Shown: positions 13,053 through 26,674, counted from the first letter of the stretch. The stretch is DNA of 62,000 bases from Acanthaster planci (GCF_001949145.1 NW_019091384.1:1227628-1289627); one strand, 5' to 3'. Numbers and translations are program-made. Notes: a model not told the origin generated them from the sequence alone.

Positions 13053-13214
13053 ATGGAGGCAGGGCAAGAAGGGACAGTGTTTATCATTATCATTCTCGGG
13101 GTGGGGGGATTTTTAATGCTGTTCATCAAACAATATGTCCACAAGAGAGGAGCACAATTTATTTTTTGTCTGTATGGAACTGTTTTGATGTTGTTCCAAT
13201 GTAGACATGGTTGA
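13053..13214 (+). CDS. Possible small single-pass membrane protein
   Basis: An open frame of 53 codons starts at ATG 13053. It has an acidic N-terminus followed by a strongly hydrophobic segment (TVFIIIILGVGGFLMLFI) and a basic KQYVHKRG stretch, as expected for a small membrane protein. The frame is also open upstream to 12909. A poly(A) signal AATAAA lies at 13266-13271, 50 bases after the stop. I recognise no family, and short hydrophobic frames arise by chance, so this is only a candidate; it could also be the last exon of a longer gene. Confidence 0.2.
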   Translation: MEAGQEGTVFIIIILGVGGFLMLFIKQYVHKRGAQFIFCLYGTVLMLFQCRHG

Positions 13215-15186
13215 GAAAAAATTGGAATGAATATGTTTGTCACATGTCACTGCCTTATTTTGTTCAATAAATTAAACAAGATTACACCTATCATAAACTG
13301 TCATTTTAATTGCCATTTAATGTTTTAGGCTGTTTCTCACCAGGGCAGGTGTTCGGAGTTGATATGATTTTTCATGAAAAAATCCTGTTTTACAAGAAGC
13401 CCCGTTTAGTGATCATAATTTTGAAGAATGTGTCGCGTGACAAAGGAAGTTCTCATAATTGTAACTAAGCACACCCACAAAATTGCTGAATGTTATCGTT
13501 TTTAAAAGCATGTCCAAAAGAGTGTAAAAAACCCAATAATCTTGGTGAATTTGTGCTTAGCATTTAATGAGCCTCAGGATCACATCTTAACTGATGAAAA
13601 AAAATGTCCCTACTGTTTCACTTGAGAAGTTTATTTTCTCACAATAAAAACTTCCACAAGTAATCATATTCTGAAAACTGATACTTCTAAAATTGCCCGT
13701 TTGTCCAACATTAGTATCTAAATTTGGTGAGAAATAAAAGAGTAACTTCTGTTTGGGGGCCACACATATTTTTATCACTTTTGCTCTGAAAATTCTGAAC
13801 CCGGGTTTTATAAATTGTGACTTTGGCCATTCAGCAATCTTGCTCAAACAACGCATAGATTGAGTTTTAAAGCAAACTAAACACAGCTTGAAGCAACAGG
13901 ACAATAGAATAGAAGCATATCTTGATGACCTTTGAAGTTCAACTGCAGGTATTGCAAGGCGTCTGAAAAAAATTTATCAATGCTGACCGAAGAGCACTCC
14001 CTTTGTACAAAAAAGAGGGGGGGCAGATTTTTACCAAAAGATAGAGCAGCCAACCAGAAATAAGTTCTTTATCAAGATGACTATATTGTCTGCACAAGTA
14101 ATGCATCTGGTGAGCCTAGGCTAGAAATACGGTGTTGTACATAGTTTTGGAATGTAAATGGATTGTGATGCAGTTGTTTTGATAGAACAAAGTTTCATGT
14201 TGCATATTTAGATGTGAACCAGCTATGTATATGTTATGACTTGCATCTTGAGATTGGAACCAGCTATATGCTGTTGCATGCAATTGACAGGAACCATGGT
14301 GACCAAACAAGGCCAGGTGGCATGTTACATGAGAATGATCAGTGGTGTACTACCACATTCCACATCCAATAATGAAAACTCTATACATGTATATGTACTC
14401 ATTGCACACCTGATGCTCACTGCTAAGACAGCCTGAAATTCCAAACAATAGGACCTATCCAATGAGCAGGTCAATCTGAGTCTGCAAAGTTTGCACATGC
14501 TTGCTCATCGATGAAGTAGGCCCATCCTTGCTTGAGAGAGTGACAGGCAACAACACAAATTCGAACAGGTCAATTTCAAATTATTTGAGTGGGAAGGGGT
14601 ACCATACTTGTTAGTGTGCACCCCATAAAGGTCAATCTTTGATTTGATCCACAGGTGAATTCATGGCTATATGAAAATGGGGAAGGACCTGTATCTGCAA
14701 TCAATGCAGGACTGTTCAATCCAAACCAAAGTGACATCTGTTCACTCATCAGCAATGGTGAATTATTTATAGCACAAAATGTGAAGGTCTGCTGGCACAC
14801 TGTCTAGAAGCTTAAATACTTTTTTATTTTCTATGACTCTGTAAAATTGACTATACTACTCATTTGGAATGGCTGTACCTCATAAAGGGGGATCCCCAAA
14901 GTCACTGCACTTTTGTCACTTTGCGCTAACTTAAGAATCTTCCTTTTGGTAGTCTGTTTCCATTGTTAAGCATTTTGAAGGCGTCTTTCCTTTGTAATCC
15001 CTTCCTCTTTTGCTACACGTATCCCATGGATCCTTTTGTTCTCATTGCCCCAAAAGCTACACGCACCGGCTGGGATTCAAATATTTACTATGGCACATAC
15101 AGGATTGGGTACTGAATAGGAAATCTGTTGAGCTGCCTTGACAGTATGGTCTGTCAAGGCCTAGTCACTAATTCCAAAAAATGGAA

Positions 15187-15336
15187 TACTCAAATATTCC
15201 AAATTGTAGAAGATATTTGGACATACTCAAATATTCCAAATTGTAGAAGATATTTGGACATACTCAAATATTCCAAATTGTAGAAGATATTTGGACATAC
15301 TCAAATATTCCAAATTGTAGAAGATATTTGGACATA
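15187..15336. repeat. 37-bp tandem array, running into the gap
   Basis: Four complete 37-bp units start at 15187, 15224, 15261 and 15298. They are identical as far as can be seen, and the first two bases of a fifth are cut by the assembly gap. Each unit contains CCAAATTGTAGAAGATATTTGG-like dyad sequence, so each can fold on itself. The array length in the genome is unknown. Confidence 0.95.
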
Positions 15337-15601
15337 NNNNNNNNNNNNNNNNNNNNNNNNNNNNNNNNNNNNNNNNNNNNNNNNNNNNNNNNNNNNNNNN
15401 NNNNNNNNNNNNNNNNNNNNNNNNNNNNNNNNNNNNNNNNNNNNNNNNNNNNNNNNNNNNNNNNNNNNNNNNNNNNNNNNNNNNNNNNNNNNNNNNNNNN
15501 NNNNNNNNNNNNNNNNNNNNNNNNNNNNNNNNNNNNNNNNNNNNNNNNNNNNNNNNNNNNNNNNNNNNNNNNNNNNNNNNNNNNNNNNNNNNNNNNNNNN
15601 N
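15337..15601. other. Assembly gap (265 N)
   Basis: This is a run of N directly after the 37-bp array. The gap was probably caused by the array itself. Confidence 0.99.
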
Positions 15602-18600
15602 TGGGTCACATTACTCCTTCACTATCTAAACCACTTCTACGTAAGTTGCAGGACTGCATTTTTACACAAAACCCCCAAAACAAATCATGAAAATTCAGTT
15701 TTACACATGAAAGAAATATTAGAAGCATATGCAACAGGATCCGGCTCATTTTCCATATTCATTCTTCCAATTTTATTACACTGCCGTCTGTGTTTACGAT
15801 ACATGTACATGCAATTAAATTTCAGGTTCTTGTGCAACAGAGGTAACAAACCTTATGGACGTCACACTGCTTTGCAATAATTACTTTGAGATCTACTTTT
15901 CCACTGGTAAGCTGAACAAAACACCACAGAGACTGTAAGACAAGTTGGTGATTGGGTCATTTTCTGAAATTTTCATTTTTGCCCACTCTTCCTACGGGTG
16001 CCCAAAGTTTGCAGAAATATCACCCTTTGGTTGGTGCCAGATCTTACCTCAAAATGTACCTTTCCCCATATTTTGATTTGAACTGATTGCCAGCCACAGG
16101 TTTACCAACCACATGCAGGCATAAAAGACAGACCGTATAGTAAGTGGCTCATTCAACAAGTTTACACAGACTTTTACATTAACTATTTGTATGTGCTAGA
16201 AAATGCACCATGCACTTTCTTATTAAAACCTCTACCATTCACTGGCTTGGAGCCACGCACTGTACAAATTGCTTACAACATCCATACACAACATACCTAC
16301 TGCTTCCAGCTCAGTGCCACTACCTGTCCAATGCATGAATGATCCTAAGAAATTATCTCTAATCCAGTGAATTTTCAGAGGTGACTAAGAGATAAGCAAT
16401 AAACACATTTCCAACAACCCTCCCCCCCACTTAAAGTTCCGAATCCTTTTTTTTTTTTCCAAAAAATGTTCTTATTTCCTGAATTTTTATCTACTCTTCA
16501 CGCAAAGTAAGAAAGAAAAAAATTGTAAGTGGGAAAATCTAGGGCACTCGAATGAAGATTAGTGAAAGAAATCCCATGACATGCTCGGTTAGCACATAAA
16601 AAACAGAAAAAGAGAGAAAAAAAGGAAATCCAGATGTGAACACGGTAATGCCATAAACCTCAACTTAAAAATAAAATGTGTTACACATGCCTGTGTCACA
16701 CTTGGCCTACATCACTCAGACCCAGGACAGCCCCAGGGGAAACATTTTAAGAATGTTCACAGAAGGATGACTGAAGCCCAGGGAGCCATCAGATCAGTGC
16801 TACCATCTGCCAATGTCATGCTATATGGGGCAATTTTGACAGTGCTTGCCAAAACGGCATGTCTTTCTCCCCAAATCAGCCCTAAAGGTGTAATCCTCTT
16901 TCTGTTGTAAATCATTAGTTCAACATTGAATACAACATTCATCCGCCCTTACTGTTTATTTCCTTTTGAACCAACCTTTGCAAGAACCAACTAACAAACC
17001 AGGTATTTCACAGTGTTCATACTATTACTAAGGGTCACAAAGGCCACCGGGATTTCAAGGGTTGGTTCAACTTTATTGTACCAGGCGACTATGTTGACTG
17101 CAATGAGTACACCAACACACCCAGACCAGTAGACAGTGTTTGCTTAGTCAGTAAACTAATGGAGTGCAGGCTAGGGTCTAGTGTAGACATGTTTAGACTG
17201 TGTGAGTACACATAATTGTCTATGCACAAAACATGCACCTGATGAACCCAAACCTTATATTTCACTGTTGAACAGCTTGACAGCATAGTGCCCCATTTCA
17301 AAAATAATCTGGGTCTAATACTTCGAAATAAAAGACACCACTGTAGCTCAGACTTTGCCCAACACACTATCTGAGTCCATTCATGAAAACTCAATATTTT
17401 GCTCTCACTCAATCACTCCATAGAAAAGCAAACTCACAGCCCCATGTATAGATCTGCATAACAGTTTTCCACAAGGTTATGGCATTAAACTGAGCTTGCA
17501 GTTAACATAAAAGGCCTTTGTCCTCCTATTCTCCGGAAGATGCTAGCACAAAACACTTGAAAGGGGTTCCATTAATGCATTCACATCTCACTAATATTCA
17601 GGATACATAACTCTCCACATTACCACAGGCAAATGATGCAATGTTTTTGTACCATTTTGCCGATTTCACTCTGATTACATATTAATGCCAAAATTGAAGT
17701 TTAATGATATGATTAAGGATCATTTCCAGTTTCAACTTATAAAACATTGCAACTGAAAACTTGTCCATACAACTACATGTACATGTATTTTGATACCAAA
17801 CCAAATATAACAGAGAGATAAAAATTTAACCTTAGATTGAAATGTTGAGAGTACAAAACATGGCAGCTGTTTCATCAAATGAAAATATTTTTAATTGAAA
17901 GTGATAAAAAATATTAATGGACTTTCAGTGAAAATACAACAAAATTATCGGTGTACTACGATCAAGAATCCTTAATTATTAACATGTGTAACTATAACGG
18001 AGAATACTGCCACTTCTAAAATAAATATATAGGTCTTCCAAGATGTATACAGTTTCACAGAGTTTTACAGGTAAAATTAACTTTCTCAAGTCGAGACGGA
18101 TATATGCATCAACAAAATATCAATTCATGGATAAACTGTAAAATAAAGCATTGTTAGAAAATGTTAGACAGAAATCTGAATTTAAAAAGACCTTGTTTAA
18201 TGAATTTCCCTAACTTTAAAGACCTAAACAAAAGTTTAAGACCTTCATACATAAACCGATATGCGATCAGCATATGAAAAACATGTGGCAATCAAACATT
18301 TTAATGCCCAGCTCAAAATTCCAAACAATTTGAACTACCTCAACAGCTTATCATGTGAAGATCTTACACAGTGCAATTTTTACACATTTAATCTTTCTGT
18401 AATCAAATCCCTTGTGTTGATATTTCAGGTGCAGGTGAGTTTAATATTTTGGTGCAGCATTACATATTAGTTTTATATTTTGAGTGAGTCTCATGATATC
18501 CTTTTAAAAAAGGAAAAAATAGGCTGCAGGTTTGAAATTCAGAATGCCTAAAGAAGAACTACAACTAAAAACTTGCAATGGAGTTTGAAGAAATGATATT

Positions 18601-19344
18601 ACACAAACTCACGAGACTTAAAATATCACCGTCCTGACTAAACTGAATGTAGTACTACTGAAACTTCCTTCCATTCATATCCAATAGCACATGTACATTA
18701 CATGTATGTTTCTGATTTATACCACTGCTAAAGGTCTGCATTTAGTTGTAGCAGTGTCCAATTTTGGAAATACTGTACAGTCCAGCTGGTCACAACAAGT
18801 GGAATTTGGTTTATCAATGTTTTTAAGCAATAATTAGGGTACCCGTATGGACATTAAACCACATCTACATGAAGTGAATTTTCTGGGCCATGACCCCACC
18901 TGCGTTTAACATCCAAGTCTGGTTGCCAAATTTAGGTTGGTCGAGACACTTGATCACTGTAGGGGAACTTTTACAGTTTCTGTATAAAAAGAAACCTGTC
19001 ATGGTCCAATCAGTTTATATAACAGTTGGCACAATGGTGCTGTACATTATGAGACAATTCCCCCCCCCACTATGTTCACGTACATGCTTGGATTTGTCAG
19101 TACATGTTTGTGTGGGGTATGTATGTTCAAATGACTGACTGTGGCTTGACATTACACACAACTCAAATTTGGAAAAACATCTACATGTACCTTTCAAGTA
19201 CATCTTGATAATCTTTCGGTTTGGTGTCGGCAGAACTACATGTACATGTATGTGTTACCCAAACCTCTAAATGCCAAAAATGACAATTAGTTTTTTAAAA
19301 AGAGAAGTTTGCATGCCATTATTTTTGCTGGAATCTATAGGTCT
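15602..19344. other. AT-rich region without recognised gene
   Basis: No exon with a recognisable product was found on either strand. A reverse-strand AATAAA lies near 17070. That is far downstream of the C1orf198 stop and could mark the end of a very long 3' UTR of that gene, but this is speculative. Confidence 0.45.
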
Positions 19345-19795
19345 AAACTTTGTTTCCCACATGAAATACTCGGAGGTACAGTACAGAGTGATCTGAAATG
19401 GTCTGTGCATGTTAACAATATAATTTCTAGAGTATCCTGCAGGTTATATACTCCTTGTATTCTTTAAAGGACACAGATTTCTCCATCCAATATGGTGGCT
19501 GTTCTTAAATGTTACATACGACCCATTTTAGAATATGCACGCCAAGTGTGGCCTTCTTCAAGAACTACTCAGCAAAGTAATGAAATAGAACAGGTACAGA
19601 AGAGAGCTTGTCGTATTACTCTGGGATTGAATATGTAAATTATCATGACGCCACTGATAAATTGAGCTTAAGTCACTTGAATCTATATGCCAGAACCTTT
19701 TGTACAAATTTAGGAAAACCTTATGTTGTCAAATAGATTCCGACATCTCCCCCCCGAAAAACCAATGGAAGAAATTTGCGGTCTAGTAATGTGTC
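19345..19795 (+). mobile_element. Decayed non-LTR retrotransposon reverse-transcriptase fragment
   Basis: Translation on + recovers the conserved C-terminal reverse-transcriptase region of CR1/L2/jockey-type elements. It begins LGGTVQSDLKWSVHVNN from about 19360, then has CYIRPILEYARQVW and VQKRACRITLG. One in-frame TAA interrupts the first part. A shift to another frame gives YHDATDKLSLSHLNL, and a further shift gives the RFRHLPP end. It is a truncated pseudogene on the opposite strand to C1orf198 and downstream of it. Clade assignment is approximate. Confidence 0.85.
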
Positions 19796-20878
19796 CCCTT
19801 TGGTCATCCCCAAGTGTAGAACTGAAAGATCTAACAAATCTACAGTGCCCTCACGGGCAAACATTCTTCCTTAAAGATTCCTTTTTCCCCTGTACGTTTA
19901 TACTTACCCCTCAACTCTGTGCTTGTTCACTTTGACTGATTTCATTTTCAAATAGGACTATCTATTTTAGGTTTTAGAATTACTTTAGGTATTTGCATTT
20001 AGTTTTGTTTATGTTTCAATTTTGAAATGGCCATAATTCAGCCTTCAGGCTACCATGTGTCTTTTTTTTCAAATAAATAATAAACCAATGAACACTATAA
20101 AAAGTAATAACTCTACTGGAAGTAACTGCACCCACTATCACAGACTCACATGTAATTCTAAGCCACAGCCAAGTACAGCCATCCCCCCCAAAAACATGCT
20201 AAAACAAGTTTTGACGGTCAGCATCCATAGGGAGAACCCCCACATAAAAATCTCTCCAGTTCTGGGATTGTTAAAACTGCAACATTGAGAGGTGGCAGAA
20301 TTTAAAACGATAAAATATTATTTTCTTTCCCTTCCATAAGAACTCTAGCTTTGTCAATGAAACATTAAAATCAAAGTTAAAATCTTTCTGTGATGCTTGT
20401 TTGGGATGCAGCGCCCTCTTTAGGTGATATTCTAAACGTTTGGTATACTACAACTTAGTTAGCACAGGGGGCAGTTATTTTTGACAGCCTTAAAACCTAG
20501 GTAAAACCATCAGACAACTGAAAAACAAAACTGACAAAAATATAAATAGGAAAACATGAAAGGTTGGAAAATGGAAATTTTGATATGGCACATAATTCAA
20601 GTAGTATACCTTTCTCATTTCAGCACACCATTTGCATGCAAATGTGAAAATATTCGGGATGTGTGCAATGGAAGGACTGCCAAATATGACTGTCTGCTGA
20701 GTTTGAAAAACAAAGATGTCCCACCTTTTATGGATCAAAATGCACCAATTCTGTCTTCCTTTGAACCTTAACATGCATTCACAGAACTTGATTTTCAACA
20801 TACATGTATATACACCTGGCAAACAAGGGGCATGCCTAGTTACATACACAGAGTGCTACCTACGTGTATGTAGGTATT
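19796..20878. other. Non-coding, probably 3' UTR of C1orf198
   Basis: The stretch lies directly downstream (minus strand) of the C1orf198 stop codon. No reverse-strand AATAAA was found close by, so the transcript end is not located. No other gene was recognised. Confidence 0.4.
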
Positions 20879-23800
20879 TTACCAATCAAAGAGAAACTCG
20901 TAGCTAGAGCCCTCCTTGATTTTTGGAGATTCTCCAGCCTGTAAAAGAAAGGGAAAAAAAGAATTTACATCATTACTTCCTCCTATGGATTGATGCCTTT
21001 GGCTTCAGTGATTTAGAAATGTGGGTGTCTAATCTGCCATGGGTTTATGTTTGTGTTCTTGAGCGGTGCACTTGGCTGTGATTTTTGTACTTAGCCAGAA
21101 AAATTGGTTCAGGTAATGCCCATGAGAAAAAGAGCCTACTTTGAAAATGTGCATTACAGTGTAGTTGGCAATTTTCTGCCAGTTTCAAAGATTTAAACTG
21201 TGGAATTGGAAAATGGGGCTTTGGACTGCAGACTCCATAGCAGCTGGAGTGAGTTCTCTACCACTTCAACTGGCAGAAATTACCTGACAAGGTGGTATGA
21301 AGCCTGCTCGGGGCATAGGGTAAAGGCTGTTCAAATGAAATTCAACGAATTTTTACCAGCACAGTCAATCAAATCAAGGTTGTGAAATTTCAACAATTTA
21401 ACGCGTCTATAATTCGAGCCGAACTTCTCAAAAATACAAAGTCTCCTTACCACTGCATCGCCCTGTCCCTTCTCCTGCTGAACACCAAGGTTAAAGTTCA
21501 CATTATCCTGCACCTTCAGTTCCTGCTCCAACTCCGTCAGGAAGCCGGGAGGAAGCAGTTGCTTCTTCTCAGTCTTCTTGGAGCCGCTGTCCCTCCTGGG
21601 AGAGCCCATCCCAATGCCCTTGGATCCTGAGTCTCTCCTTGGAGAGGTTGGCTCACTGCCCTTTGAGCCACTGTCCCTCCTCGGAGATGAAGGGTAGCTA
21701 GTCTTGTCCTTCCCCTTGCCTCCGCTTCCCATCTTTCTGTCGAGCTCCTTATTCAATGAGCTCTTGGAACCGCTCTTTTGCCTCAAGGATATCGGCGGTG
21801 CAGCTTTGTTCTTCTCAGAGGGCTCCGGCGTGGCATTCCTTTTCCTGCCATCCAGAGACCCCTGGCTGGATTTCCTCTCGCCATTGCTGTGGCCATTGGT
21901 GGCAGGCTTCTCCTTGGGCTTGGGCTTACTCGCCAAGGCCGCATTGACAGCCTGATCGAAAGCGAGTCTTTCTGAACTGGATGCCAGCAGGTTGTTGCCC
22001 AGGCTGCTGCGGTTGCTGACGTCACGCATCAGCATGACGGACAGCTTGCTTTTGTCCTTGTTGCTCTTGGCGAACCACTCAGCATCAGTCTCAACCTCCG
22101 GATCACTGACTTTGATGAGGTCATGGGAGATGGACGGTGAAGGTACCGAGGCGGCGGAGATGGTCTCTGGAGTCAAGATGGTCAGTTCTTGTTGGCACTA
22201 AATAGGAAAAAAACATCAACTGCAAGTTGAAGGCCATCTAAAAGGTCAGCCCTTTCTTCATCTTGCCATATGCTTGGCCTTTCATTATAACTTGGTTAAA
22301 GTCTCAAGTACCTTGCAACTTTTTATTAAGTGACAAGGAAATTCTGAAAATCACTGGGTATCTTCAGCATTCAACACCTGGGGGTTGCTCTGTTTACCAA
22401 AAGGAATATCAAATCAAGTTCACATAACTCATACCATCTCCAAGAGGATTTCATATTCCCATTGTTCATGCACTGTATGGTAAACTTATTTTGTGCTTCT
22501 TCTAATCTTGGGCCAACACTAGATTAAAAAAAGATCAGAAGGCTGCACTTGCACTTCAAGCATTTTCCAACTTAAGCTTTCTGGAACACAAGTTCCAATG
22601 TTGACCTGGGATGATGGCACCTTTGATCACATGTTGAACTGCTGAATGGGGTGACTTCCCTTTCACAAACCAGAACAAGTTTCCTCTACTTTTTCCTTCC
22701 TCCACACACTACTTTCAAACTGACCTGCAATCCTAGATTCAACCCCTGAGAGAGTCAGTATGGAAGGGTTTTTTGATCTTACAATAGGGTTTGTGACAAA
22801 TTTATTATCACTTTTTTACAATGACCCTAACTACATGAACCTCAAAACTGTCAAAGTCCAACAGAGGGTTTTGTTGAGTTTGGGGTGCTTCAGAACCCTA
22901 CATGAAGAACTTGCTATTGAATTTTGCTGGAGTGAGGAATTAGTGAAGGCTGACCTAGGATGACGGTGATGCATTTTGTCTGAGTGGGGACACATGGCAG
23001 TCACTCCCTAGAGTGTCTGGCTAGTGGCACCATGTGTTGGACTGTGCTTGAGTTTGTCAGGTTTGGTACTACCTGTATTGCCCAAGTCACACATACACAA
23101 GGAACATCCATACAAAATGACTCAAACTTCAGCAATGTTGACCTGTTCAAGTTACACAGTTATTAAAGTGGCCCGCTTGTATCTGTGAAGTTTTTTAGGT
23201 TCAGTAAGTGGCCCGCTTGTACATGTATCTGTGAAGTTTTTTAGTTTCAGTAAATAGCCCCCTTGTATCCGTGAATTTTTTTAGGTTCAGTAGTAAGTAC
23301 TGCTTCTAGTACAACAGCTAAGGAGGTGGAGGTTGCAAAGCCAGTTCACATATTTCACGGTCTTTTCAGGAATCTCCATTTGATAAGGTCACTGAAGTGA
23401 TGTACGTGCTTAGCCTGATTGGCACAGAGTAGAGCTTACATGTACATCACTTGATTAATATCCTGACTATATATGCATTTTGCAGGGGCTATGTACAGTC
23501 ACGTATCATCCTTCAACAAACGCAATTGAAGAATGCCACTGAACATAAGGCTCATTGCGACTGGGTGCTTGAAAACAAGTTGCCATGTTGAAGCCATCAC
23601 GATTAACTTGTTTGAGGGTTTGAAAAAGTTAGGGTATGAACTCAATCAAATCAAACAGCCACAAATTGCTACAGTGCGTCATACGGTAAGTTTAGGTTAA
23701 CAATTATTACAGAGAATCACTCAACCGCACACTGCTGAAAATAACATCACAAAACAAAACTGGTTTCAGGCATCATGAACGAGGTTTAAAGTGACTAAAC

Positions 23801-26301
23801 ATACCTTTGCAGAGGTCAATGTGTTCCCTTTTTGTCATAGCATTCAGTGACATGCATCTTTACACTAAGTATGGTTTCAATGAAAAATTCCTTCCTTGGA
23901 ACGGATGCCAAGGGCCAAATAAGCAGGCCAGAATATTCCTCAGTGACCAATATCAAAATAAAGATCACACTATAATGCATTATGCTACAAGGTTCAGTAA
24001 TAATTTCAGGTATTCTGACCTTGACCTTCAGCAAAACCCTGCAGGGATTGCACAGGCACAAGCAAGACGCCCCCAAATCGTGACTCCACCCATCCACTCT
24101 CCCATTTAAAAAGGGTGATAAAACCATCTGCCCCAAAAAAGTTGTTATACATACAGCTCGAATTTGACATCAACATTTAGCACCTGGCCAATGCCGCAGT
24201 TAATGTTTTCGCCACATGCCCCAATAGAATAGGAATATCACCTCCTCTATATGCATAGCAATGAACAAGTGCTGGTGTGGGAGGAAACTTAGTCTAAAGC
24301 CAGTGTACATTCCCAGCCACATCGTTAAATCTTACCTTTGTCTCCCAGCAAAAAGGCCCAGAAAACTCATCCTTCCATGTAACCGTCTGGATGGAAAAAT
24401 ATAAATGTGAGAAGTTCCTAAATATGCACATTTTGTCTTTCTCTGAAATCCTGTATCAAACACTGTTTATATTAAGACTATTGTACCCTTCTTGGTTGGT
24501 CCGGTGTATGTATTTTTGCTCATGAACGATTTCAGCCCAAAGCTGGCATGTCTGTAGTGCTGTTGTGTGTACATGTACATGTACACATGTACGTACTCTT
24601 GCAAAAGTGTTAGTCGAAATATAAAACTACCTAATCCCTACATTTTAGTTTGGACAATGCACTATAGCCAACAGCAAAGAAGCTTGTTAATGAGGAGAAT
24701 AACTTAAATACAAAATGAAAATAATCTCAAACTTGCTAACGTTGGCTAGTAGTATTTCTAAAATTCTCTATCTTTCTAGTGTTGACTAGCAATGAAATGT
24801 TCTACATTGTTGAAATAACTGTTTTATGATCTGAGTATGATTGCTGTTTGAACCAGCATCAAAGGGCTTTCCACTTCCTTCTTGACTGTGCGTTTTGACA
24901 TAGCCTACTTGGGAACTACTGTCCAAACTATACACCCAACACTGAGGATCAAAACTTTTAGGATCAGACAAGTGAAGTTGGGATCTTCTCAAGTTTGAAT
25001 CGGATCGATGCTTTTGTTCACTAAGAAAACACTTCAAATTTTTAGACCAGTCTCATCATCGGCTTAGTGCACAGGGTGTCAAGCAGTGCCACTACATGGC
25101 ATTCTTTCAGAGTTGGAGCAAAACCACTCTACTATTCCTGCTTTGTTCTGAAATGAAAGTTAAATTGGGAGTTAACGAAGGGAAGAATGCAGCAGCTTGA
25201 TGATGCTACTGTTCATTCAAGATTCTTAGAAGTACCTTGTATACAAGGTCAGCCAATGAAAATTTGTTAAAACCTATATTACTGACTATTGACATGATTG
25301 AGAGATAGCTCAAGTTTTGTCAGAAAATAATTTTGAATATCTCTCTACATAACATGTAGGTTTTAAACCAAGTCCATATAGCATAACAGAAAATGTTGCA
25401 TTCCTTCTTACATGTATACGTACCCAAAATTCAAAAAGCATGTTTGCACAAAATTTGTATCACTGACGCATCAAACACATGTAGGTACATGTACGTGTAT
25501 AACTTCAACTTGTTAATACACTGCAGGTACTATCATGTAACAGTGAATCTCCATAATGAGCGGCCCTAGATAGAACTACTCTGAGAACTCCGAGACACTA
25601 CTCGGAATACCCCAGAACTATGGGGTTCACCAAGAGGTGAGGCATGCGATGACACCATGACAGGTACTGTATTACCAATAGTACAGTACACAATGGGCAC
25701 ACTGCAATAAACACGTTATTACATGTAATCACACTGCAATGAGCTTGTACCATCCTGATCCATTATTATGCCCTAAAAATTAAAAATATTCTAACAATTG
25801 AAGCCGAGACCGTGCCATCAAAACTTGTGTGACGATAGGGAATTTGTATGATACCACAGTGCCATAAGTACCATCCCTGGTCAATCAATCCCAACATACA
25901 TGTACCCAATGCAATGGCATTACCTCCTTGCTTTGTGTACTTTGAGAACCATCTTCTTGTTCTGAATAATGAACGATCTTTCCCCCACCATCCACTTTTA
26001 GACGAGGAAAACATTCTGGAACACCTTCACTTGACTTTTTCCCTAATTTCAACTCGTATCTTAGCTGAATTTTGGGGTCGATGAACCATTCATCTAAGAT
26101 TGAGTCTTTTTCTTTTTGAGTCAAGCGCTCCCAATCCCTTCGATGCGAGTCCATACATTTCCGTTTTTCGGTGATGATTTTTCTTCCGATAGGGTTGATG
26201 GCCGAGAAATATTCGTCGGCGATTTCTTCCATGGGTCTCCCACCATGGTCCAGTGGAGCGGTATTTCGCTTGGGTTGAGTGTCTATTACAGCAAACGACA
26301 T
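20879..26301 (-). CDS. C1orf198: C1orf198 homologue (DUF4706-type protein)
   Basis: Four coding exons on the minus strand: 26301-25924 (126 codons from ATG), 24386-24336 (17), 22197-21451 (249) and 20938-20879 (19 plus TAA). All splice sites are canonical and all junctions are phase 0, giving 410 aa against about 327 in human. Exon 1 holds the conserved N-terminal block (YFSAINPIGRKIITEKRK, human YFSSLSPMARKIMQDKEK). Exon 2 is TVTWKDEFSGPFCWETK, matching human DLTWQDEHSAPFSWETK. The last exon ends SSYEFLFDW, matching human FDFLDNW. The middle exon is a long S/K-rich region with three 14-residue PRRDSGSKG-type repeats at 315-350, which probably accounts for the extra length. The molecular function of this family is not established. 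The gene faces PUS10 head to head across 373 bp. Confidence 0.93.
23166..23291. repeat. Three-copy 40-bp tandem repeat
   Basis: Copies at 23166-23205, 23206-23251 (with a 6-bp insertion, acatgt) and 23252-23291 share GGCCCGCTTGTATCTGTGAA and a T-run followed by AGGTTCAGT. The third copy is the most diverged. It lies in C1orf198 intron 2. Confidence 0.85.
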
Positions 26302-26674
26302 GGTTTCACCTTGCAGTGTTCTCGGTTCATGGGAGTTGGTTCGGCAGGGCAGAGAAAGACCTGCACCGCAGGACGATGCGTATGACTCGACCACGGATGA
26401 CTCATACTGTAGCTGTCATCCCGGCCGTGCAGCATCTCATGCTGCACATGCACTATTCTCTCTTCAGTGAAGTAAATACCTCATTCGTGAAAAATATCAT
26501 TGAACGGACTTTTAATATTTTAACATAAAAATGGTCTGAATGATTTATTAATACAACAGTGATCAATAAGAGACGATTACAGATTCCCCCAAATTAACTG
26601 TAATTTCGGAGAGCACAGTCGTCTCTGGTAATATTTGATCGAGCCTAAGCCGCTTTGCATTACTGGGATTGAAA
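26302..26674. promoter_or_regulatory. Head-to-head promoter of C1orf198 and PUS10
   Basis: Only 373 bp separate the two divergent start codons, so both promoters and both 5' UTRs must fit here unless there are upstream non-coding exons. The C1orf198 side is richer in CpG. PUS10 starts in AAAATGGCG, a context that resembles a YY1-type initiator (AANATGGCG) placed at the start codon. No TATA box is obvious. That the region is a shared promoter is inferred from the spacing. Confidence 0.6.

Larger units (their letters stand above)
9344..15186. other. AT-rich region without a confident gene
   Basis: Immediately after the stop at 9341-9343 this is probably 3' untranslated sequence of the upstream gene; an AATAAA lies at 10014-10019. 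Beyond that the sequence is AT-rich, with one small open frame (13053-13214) listed at low confidence, a perfect palindrome at 10431-10450 and a direct duplication at 10775-10851. No exon with a recognisable product was found. Confidence 0.5.

Noticed and set aside
21704-22201. Several plus-strand and alternative minus frames over 21.7-22.2 kb
   Set aside because: They mirror the biased codons of the C1orf198 serine/lysine-rich exon; the exon continuity and homology support only one frame.
26253-26528. Plus-strand open frames over C1orf198 exon 1
   Set aside because: They are shadows of the conserved minus-strand exon.
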